From Lycocorax pyrrhopterus obiensis (Eukaryota > Chordata > Aves > Passeriformes > Paradisaeidae): a DNA stretch of 64,000 nucleotides. Location of the stretch: assembly GCA_014706295.1 (NCBI GenBank), contig JACSVZ010000038.1:2604001-2668000 (forward strand). The letters run 5' to 3'. The translations under genes were made by a program, and so were the position numbers. The notes under the pieces were generated by a model. The model did no database searches, was not told the DNA's origin, and saw only the letters and a program-made list of their open reading frames with translations. Positions 57,401 through 64,000 of this stretch are shown here, piece by piece (positions within the stretch are counted from its first letter, which is position 1; each line of letters begins with the position of its first letter).

Positions 57401-57496
57401 TCAGGGCCTTGTTGCTGCTCCTGGTTTTTTAACTTCTTTTTTTCCTCCCCGTTTTTAATCCCTGGCTGCGTTTTGCCTCCCCTTTTCCCGCAGGCC

Positions 57497-57524
57497 GGAA
57501 TTCTAATGGAATTCTAATGGAATT
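57497..57524. repeat. 11-bp tandem repeat, 2.5 copies
   Basis: GGAATTCTAAT twice followed by GGAATT. Confidence 0.9.
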
Positions 57525-57659
57525 AGCAGTGTGGGGCCGGGGGAGGTGCGTGGTGGGTGGTGACTGTGCTGGGGCTGGGGTGATGTGGGGGCACTGGTTT
57601 TGCCAGTGGGTGCTGGAAAAACTTGCAGGCAGCATTTAAATACTTCTTCTCGGGCTGTC

Positions 57660-57736
57660 AAGTGCAGGGCCAGGAGCTGGACTTCGATGGTCCCCGTGGA
57701 TCCCTTCCAGCTCGAGCTGTTCCTTGATTCTGTGGT
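57660..57736 (+). mobile_element. CR1 LINE 3' tail, type B-like
   Basis: CAGGGCCAGGAGCTGGACTT then TCCCTTCCAGCTCGAGCTGT and CCTTGATTCTGTGG. The terminal region has drifted. Confidence 0.8.
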
Positions 57737-58841
57737 TTGTGAGAGAAATGGCAAAGCCATGAGTGTGTTTAAAAGCAGTTTGCTGCGGTGGAGGTGAGAT
57801 GCTGCCGTGATCCAGGGTGCCAGAGCCAACCCCTGACACTGCCAGAGCTGGTGGGAACCTCTGGGAAGAGCAGTTTTTGTTTTTCCACCTTGTCCCCCCG
57901 AGCTCAGGGCAGCTGTGCCTTTGGGAGGAATCGCACACACGGCATGGCGGGTTTCTCTGGAAAAGCCCTGGGTGAAGGCAGGGCCTGGGGGAGGCTTTCC
58001 AGAGCCCCACACAGCCAGATCCTGCAAGAGGGAACATGCTGGGAGAGGAGAGAGGCTGGAAAGGGCTCCTTAGGCAGGGCTGGAGGCAGCACGGGCAGGT
58101 GAGGGGCAGGAGCAGGGGCTGGCAGGGGGAAGGGCAGGAGGGGGATGCCAGAAAGAGCTGGAAATGCTGAATGCTCGCAGCCAGAGTCTGGGGGCACTGA
58201 CTCGAGGTGCCTCCGCTGTGCTACACCTCCTTTCCAAAGGAAACCCCCTTCCTCTCCAAGGGATTTATCCCCACTATCTTCTCCTCCTCCCACAAGATCC
58301 CTCCATGCCCATCTGCAGGATTTCAGTAATTCTCTTGGGAGCAAGATGGAGTTTAGGGAGATTCCTGGAGGTTTTTTCCCACCCTCGTCCTTGTCTCCTT
58401 CCTGGGGCTTTGCTGCCTTTCCTGGTTGGTGCCCTGGGCCATGGGGTGACGGGGTGGGTCTGGGTTTGCCACCTGTGCCATCTCCCTGCCCACAGAAACA
58501 GCTCCTTCTGCTGGCAGGTTCAGCCTTTCCTTGTGCACCCTTTGAATCTCAGCAGGCTTAGGTACATTCCAATCCAGAAAAGTTTGCCATTCTTTCTTCT
58601 GCCTTGTTTTCATAGACAATTGAATGTAAAATTTCTTCTGCTGAGTTTTTTACTGCTTTTTTCCCTTGTTATATGATGATAGAGGGTGCAGGAGCTGGGG
58701 CTGGCCAGGGCTGCCCTCTCTTTCCCAGTGTTCCACATCCCATGGGGCACCCGCAGACCCAAGGGTGCAGCAGATGCTGAGTGAGAAATGAGAGACATCC
58801 AGGGAAGGATGTGGGTTTGGAGCAGAGCTGGCACTGGGTTC

Positions 58842-59580
58842 AGAGAATCCTGGAATATCCTGAGCTGGAAGGGACCCACAAGGATCATCCAGTCCAACTC
58901 CTGGCATTAACCAGGAGACCCCAACAATCCCACCCTGGGCATCCCTGAGAGCGCTGTCCAAACGCTCCCGGAGCTCTGGCAGCCTTGGGGCCGGGACCAT
59001 TCCCTGGGGAGCCTGGGCAGTGCCCCAGCACCCTCGGGGGGAAGAACCTTTCCCTGAGATCCATCCCAAGCCCTGACACAGCTCCAGCCATTCCCTGGGC
59101 TCCTGTCCCTGGCCCAGAGCAGAGCTCAGCCCCTGCCCCTCCGCCTCCCCTCGGGAGGAGCTGCAGCCCCCGAGGAGCCTCCCCTCAGTCTCCTCTGCTC
59201 CAGCTGAACGAGCCAAGTGCCCTCAGCCGCTCCTCAGACCCTTCCCCAGCTCCGTGTCCCTCCTTTGGACACTCCCAACAGCTTTGGATCCCTCTGATCT
59301 TGTGGTGCCCAGAGTGCCCCCAGCACTGGAGGTGAGGCTGCCCCAGTGCAGAGCAGAGCGGGACAATCCCTCCCTGGCCTGGTGCCCCCAGGACACGGTG
59401 GCCCTTTGGGCCTGCCAGGACACACCGGGGACTCAGATCCAACTTTCCACTGACCAGGACCCCCAGGTCCCTTCCCACGGCGCTGCTCTCCAGCCTCTTG
59501 TTCCCAGTCTGTCCCTGCATCCAGGGCTGCCCCATCCCAGGGCAGGATCCAGCACTTGCCCTGTTAAACATCACATGACT
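58842..59580 (-). mobile_element. CR1 LINE, type B, longest copy (about 740 bases)
   Basis: On the + strand it begins GAGAATCCTGGAATATCCTG. The reverse strand runs from an ASAGSCPGMG / DLGVLVSGKLDLS region (reverse-transcriptase C-terminal blocks) through the type B core to the tail. It extends further 5' than the copies at 30225 and 56430, and it carries frameshifts and stops. Confidence 0.93.
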
Positions 59581-59659
59581 GGGGATTGCCCAGTGTCCCC
59601 TCACCCTCCCACACACATCTGGGAGCCCCCTGGTTCAGCCCAAGTTCTCACGTGATTGC

Positions 59660-59795
59660 AGAGGCTGCTGGATGGGGTTTGGAGCAGCCTGGCACAGTGG
59701 AAGGCATCCCTGCCCATGGCAGGGTGGGTGGGTGGCACTGGATGGGCTTTAGGGTCCCTTCCAACCCAAACCATCCTGTGATTCCTTGATTCCCC
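59660..59795 (+). mobile_element. CR1 LINE 3' end, type A, last 135 bases
   Basis: GGGTTTGGAGCAGCCTGGCA through CCCTTCCAACCCAAACCATC plus CTGTGATTCCTTGATTCC, keeping two tail octamers. Confidence 0.9.
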
Positions 59796-60272
59796 ACGCC
59801 AGTCTCACATGGAAGCAGCAGTGTGTTATCAGACAGGAGGCCTGGCTGCTGCTGTGCAGCCAAACCCCTGTGGCATCACCCTGCCTCTCCTCTGCTTTAG
59901 GAGTAATCAGGACCTGCCTGGTGCCACAACCTGCTGAGTCCTTTGTGCCCGTGGCCGGTGCTGCGGCAGATCGAGCTCTTAAGCTCTTTTAGAAATTAGG
60001 TCATTTAGGAGATCCATCCCCTGACATTTTGACCTTTGTTTACTTAACGTTTAAGCCTCTGAAAGGAAATGGCAGCAGCCCCCGGAGCCTCCTCCGGCTG
60101 TCGCTGGAGGTGAGGGAGGGGGAGGCTGCGCCGTGCCAGGACCATCCCATCAGGAATGGGGCTCTGGGGCTTGGGGGTTGTAGTGGGGGAATCCACTCTA
60201 AAATTTTTGGGTTGAGTTGAAGGCCTCCATGGTAAGGTTGCAAAATGAGCAGCCTCCTCTCTCTCCCCATCT

Positions 60273-60450
60273 GGCACAGGGTGCCCAGAGCAGCTGTGGC
60301 TGCCCCTGGATCCCTGGCAGTGTCCAAGGCCAGGCTGGACGGGGCTTGGAGCAGCCTGGGATAGTGGAAGGTGTCCCTGCCCATGGCAGGAGTGGCACTG
60401 GATGAGCTTTAATGCCCCTTCCAACCCAAACCACTCAGGCATTCTCTGAT
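60273..60450 (+). mobile_element. CR1 LINE 3' end, type A
   Basis: Starts CTGGCACAGGGTGCCCAGAG and ends TTCCAACCCAAACCACTCAG plus GCATTCTCTGATCC. Confidence 0.92.
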
Positions 60451-61087
60451 CCCTTGGCCCTGTGCTTCAGGGGGACTGGTTTGAGGCATTTTGCTTCTCC
60501 TCCCCTCTTCATCTGCTCGCCAAAACCTCTTAGTGGTGTGGGGAGGGTCCTGCCAGCCCCAGCGTTGCCCCAGTGCATTAACCTGCATCTAAGTGGCCTC
60601 AGGGCTGGCTTTAGGCTAAGCAGATTGGCAAAATCCTGCCCCTCCCAATTTTGCTCACTAAGCCAGACCAGAGGCAGGATGTGATCTGTGATCCCCTTTT
60701 CGGGAAGGGTTTGGGGGTGGGGGCTGCTGTTGTGCCTATTCCCCACTGGAAGAGTGTCTGGTTTTGCTGTAGGGGCATGGAGAGAATCCCAAAGGACACT
60801 GTTGTGCCTCCAGCTGCTCTAGGCACAGCACAGAACCGTTCTCTTCCTCCCAGCCTTGTGTCCTTTGCTGTCCTGGCACCCCTGGGTGCTGCTGGCTGGG
60901 GCCACGCTGTGCCCAGGGCAGTGACCATGAGGCAGGAGAGTGCCAGGATGTTTTGGAGAGGGAACATCCCACCAGGGGGCTGGGCTCCTTTTTTTTGGCC
61001 CTTCAAAACTTTATTTTCCGCTGTGTGTGGGCAGGGTGAGGTGGGTGTGAGAGAAGCCCTCGTTAATGCTGAGTGCCAGGACAAGGG

Positions 61088-61344
61088 GGAATGGCTTCCA
61101 CTGCCAGAGGGCAGGGCTGGATGGGATATTGGGAAGGAATTGTTCCCTGTGAGGGTGGGGAGGCCCTGGCACAGGGTGCCCAGAGCAGCTGTGGCTGCCC
61201 CTGGATCCCTGGCAGTGTCCAAGGCCAGGCTGGACGGGGCTTGGAGCAGCCTGGGACAGTGGAAGGTGTCCCTGCCCATGGCAGGGGTGGAACTGGATGG
61301 GTTTTAAGGTCCCTTCTACCCCAAACCATTCTGGGATTCTCTAA
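61088..61344 (+). mobile_element. CR1 LINE 3' end, type A
   Basis: Starts GGGAATGGCTTCCACTGCCA and ends CCCCAAACCATTCTGGGATT plus CTCT. It is the last copy before exon 6, in the same orientation as the first one after it. Confidence 0.93.
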
Positions 61345-61913
61345 AGTTCCCAGGGGCACATGGGCACTGCTGGCACGGGGCTGTTCCCGCACCGATCCCA
61401 GCTGGCAGCGATGCCCCGGCTGTGAGGAACCCGCAGGTTTTGGGAAGTCGAATCTCCCCCAGGAGAGGGGAGGAAGGTGCCCAGTGCCCGGCGTGGAGCA
61501 GAGCTCAGCTCTCGTGCGCTGGGGTTGCATTTCCTGTTGTCTGGAAAGCGCTCCCGGAGTCTGGTCACTCGTCCTGGCCTTTGGTCTGCTCCGGCCCTGT
61601 CTCTGCCAAGTCCAGCTGGCCGCGTCTCCGGTGTCTGCGGGGAGGTTTTGGCTCGGGATGACCCTGCCAGTTTCCATGGCCACAAGCACTTCCCTGCGCC
61701 GCTGCAGCTCCGGGCTTTGGTGTTCATGGACCAGTTCTCCCAGCAGCTCCTGTTTCAGCAGGAGCTTTTCAGGGCTGTCCCTTCATGGAGGGCAGAGGTG
61801 CTGCCTCACGGGAACAGGATTTGTCCCTTGGCAGGATCCAGGTGCCTGGGGGCAAAAAACCCCCCTCCACTTCCCTCTTACCCCAAACCTTGGTTTTTTC
61901 TCTTCTTCTGCAG

Positions 61914-61981
61914 GGAAGAGCAGTGAAAGAGCCTCATACTCCACGTTTGGAAGAGACACAGGGATGCCAGGACTAAACCAG
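61914..61981 (+). CDS. TCF3: TCF3 exon 6
   Basis: Two bases complete Gly106, then codons 107-128. Translation KSSERASYSTFGRDTGM (107-123) then PGLNQ matches the E2A segment that reads GERGAYASFGRDAGVGGL in mammals. The acceptor has a long pyrimidine tract ending TTCTGCAG and the donor is CAG/GTAATG. Phase goes from 1 to 0. The next expected exon, beginning near the mammalian ALNSPGPLSP block, was not found before base 64000, so the gene is cut by the window end. Confidence 0.97.
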
Positions 61982-64000
61982 GTAATGATAGAATGCAGTG
62001 AGATTTTCTGCTTCATTTACTGGCTCCCGAAAGTGAGAGTCTGGTACTGAAAACCAGGCTGGATTTACATCCCATCTCTGTGCACGGGGTCCTGGGAAGC
62101 CTCTGCTCTGCTCCAAAACCTCTGTGGAGTGTTGGGGGTTCATGCTGGTGTGTGTTGCTGGCTCCAAAGAGCTGTCAGAGTTTAGAAAATGTTGGTTGTA
62201 GCAGCCTCTCGCTTCTTTCCCAAACTTCTCCAGGCTCACTGGTTTTGTTGTTGTTACTCCTGGTTTGTGTTTGATCAGCCGTGACCCAGCCACGCTGCCT
62301 CGCTGGGGAGTTCCAGGGAGTCAGGTCCAAGCAACACCTTCCCTGTGCCAGGCTGGCCGTGGGCAGGGGAGCGTTCCAGGAGGCTCCTTCCCCCTCCCCT
62401 GCCCGCCCTGGGCTTTCCCTCTCCCTCTCCAGCAGCGTCTCCCAGTTCCCTGGGCAGTGTCCCGTGTCCCAGCTCTGGGCAGGGAGGCTCTGTGGGGTGG
62501 TTCCTGTCAGTGACTGTCGGGTGCAGCTTTGGTTTCATGGTGGGGCTGTTGATGCGGGACCTGCAGCAGGAGCTCTCTGTGCAGCTCTGGGGGCCCAGCA
62601 TCGGGATGTGGAGCTGCTGGAGCCAGTCCAGAGGCCACGGAGCTGCTCCCAGGGCTGGAGCCCCTCTGCTCTGGAGCCAGGCTGGGAGAGCTGGGGGTGC
62701 TCACCTGGAGAGGAGAAGGCTCCAGGGAGAGCTCAGAGCCCCTTGCGGGGCCTAAAGGGGCTCCAGGAGAGCTGGAGAGGGACTGGGGACAAGGGATGGA
62801 GGGACAGGACACAGGGAATGGCTTCTACTGCCAGAGGGCAGGGATGGATGGGATATTGGGAAGGAATTGTTCCCTGGGAGGGTGGGGAGGCCCTGGCACA
62901 GGGTGCCCAGAGCAGCTGTGGCTGCCCCTGGATCCCTGGAAGTGCCCAAGGCCAGGCTGGACGGGGCTTGGAGCAGCCTGGGACAGTGGAAGGTGTCCCT
63001 GCCCGTGGCAGGGGTGGCACTGGATGGGCTTTGAGGTCCCTCCCAACCCAAACCGCTCTGGCATTCCATGATCTCCACAGTCCAGGGGGGGACCTGGCAC
63101 AGCAGAGCCACCTCTTGCAGACACAGCCCAGCCCCGTTGGGTCACCCCACGTGAACCCCGGGGCTGTGCTGGGGGGAACAACTTTGCTTCCTGTGGGGAA
63201 TGCCACAGGCGTCAATCCGAGCCCGGAACACAGTGGAGCAGCCCTAGATAACCTTCCCTGCTGCCACCAGCATCCAGAAATAGTTTTTCGGGAAGGAGCG
63301 AGCACCTCCCTTTGATGTGTGGCTCCAAGTGCCCCCTCAGTGCCCGGCGTGGCCCTGGGGAAACCGTCCCAGCACTGGAGCCAAGGGAGGAGCTTTTGGC
63401 TGGACAGCTTTTATTTTATCCATGTACACACACACATATTACATGTTTTAATTTTACACAAATTTGTCATAATTTCCTCCTCTCTGAAGTGAGGATGTTT
63501 CCTTTGCTGGAGCAGCTGTGCTGGCTGTGCCAGAGTGGATTTCATTTACCACTGAAGCTGCTCAAAGAAAACTGGGCCCGGTGCCAAGTGTTGCTTTTGG
63601 ATGTGATGGTTTTGCTGGGCTTTTGTGGAGGAGGGGGAATATAAGGTAACAGAAATGGGGGGGCAAATGGCCGGGAGAGGCCCCGGGAGAGGCGGGCACA
63701 GGGCTCAGGATCGGGTGGCAAATCCCACTTGATGTGGAGAGGAGACAAAACCCCCTTGTGGGGGTGGGGGGAGGCCAGCAGAGCCGCTGTGGCCCCCAGA
63801 GCAGTTGTTGTTTCTGGCTCCAGTTTGGGGGAGCGAGGAGGGTTGACTTTTTTTTTTTGTTTGTTTTTTAAAAGATGAAAAATTGTCTGGTGGAGATGCC
63901 CTGGATGGGGATCAGGTTCTTCCCCAAAAATGCCCTGCTCTGGGGCAGAGCTGTGGCTTCCCCCCTTGTTTGACCCTGAACCATCTCCTGGGGCATCCCC
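61982..64000 (+). other. TCF3: TCF3 intron 6, start only
   Basis: From GTAATG to the window edge. It contains one CR1 copy, an AT-rich patch at about 63405-63480 and a poly-T run near 63849. No further TCF3 exon is recognisable. Confidence 0.85.
62605..63073 (+). mobile_element. CR1 LINE 3' end, type A, about 470 bases
   Basis: Starts GATGTGGAGCTGCTGGAGCC, has a short deletion in the EPVQRRPRSC block (AGAGGCCACGGAGC), and ends CCAAACCGCTCTGGCATTCC. The + frame of 344 codons crossing it is not a gene. Confidence 0.93.

Larger units (their letters stand above)
52523..61913 (+). other. TCF3: TCF3 intron 5 (9.4 kb)
   Basis: From GTGAGT to TTCTTCTGCAG. It holds seven CR1 fragments, a 34-bp tandem duplication and an AT-rich block near 57.3 kb. 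The CR1-free parts at 52.5-54.3 and 54.5-56.4 kb are GC-rich unique sequence in which I see no gene. Confidence 0.9.

Noticed and set aside
57430..57500. Strong pyrimidine tract ending TTTTCCCGCAG, looking like an exon acceptor in intron 5
   Set aside because: The downstream sequence has no E-protein similarity, contains an 11-bp tandem repeat, and no TCF3 exon is missing between codons 105 and 107.
22105..63073. Recurring near-identical peptides as a possible repeated gene family or novel system
   Set aside because: The repeated block is the C-terminus and 3' end of CR1 ORF2, recognisable by its KARLDGAWSSLGQW frame and the conserved tail. All copies are 5'-truncated.
61982..64000. Search for TCF3 exon 7
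   Set aside because: No segment resembling the next E2A block with splice sites is present. The exon must lie beyond the window.

Overview
The window is vertebrate nuclear DNA from a bird. It is GC-rich, contains one spliced gene, and is crowded with 5'-truncated copies of CR1, the main avian LINE. There are no bacterial operons, CRISPR arrays, RNA genes or viral genes that I can support. Summing my own boundaries by hand, CR1 covers roughly 12 kb (nearly a fifth). That is high for a bird and fits lineages known for CR1 expansion such as woodpeckers and relatives, but the species guess is only an inference.

The gene is TCF3 (E2A), on the + strand. It encodes the E12/E47 class I basic helix-loop-helix transcription factors needed for lymphocyte development and other E-box-driven programmes. 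Only the 5' part is here. A CpG-island promoter (about 6450-8445) holds a candidate noncoding first exon ending at 7661. Five coding exons follow: 9829-9903 (exon 2, with the start codon), 16908-16980, 51282-51355, 52429-52522 and 61914-61981. Their splice phases join exactly into 128 codons covering the N-terminal activation domain AD1 and the following Ser/Gly-rich region. AD2, the nuclear localisation region and the bHLH domain lie beyond base 64000.

Layout: 1-6400 is intergenic flank with simple repeats and five CR1 fragments. From 6400 to 12700 (promoter, intron 1, exon 2, early intron 2) there is no CR1. Intron 2 (7.0 kb) has two CR1 copies. Intron 3 (34.3 kb) carries most of the CR1 load, separated by AT-rich islands that look like candidate conserved enhancers. 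Introns 4, 5 and 6 are 1.1 kb, 9.4 kb and more than 2.0 kb.

CR1 copies fall into two main 3'-end types. Type A ends in a GGTCCCTTCCAACCCAAACC-like tail. Type B ends in CAGCTCAGGATATTCCAGG. One copy (3225-3982) and one other (19815-20018) look older. Every copy is a 5' truncation of the reverse-transcriptase C-terminus plus the 3' end, and none can encode a full protein. I found no new biological system. The most interesting signals are a 12-bp palindrome shared by two AT-rich islands in intron 3, inverted CR1 pairs (one pair flanks exons 4 and 5, which can be skipped together in frame), and a tandem splice acceptor at exon 5.
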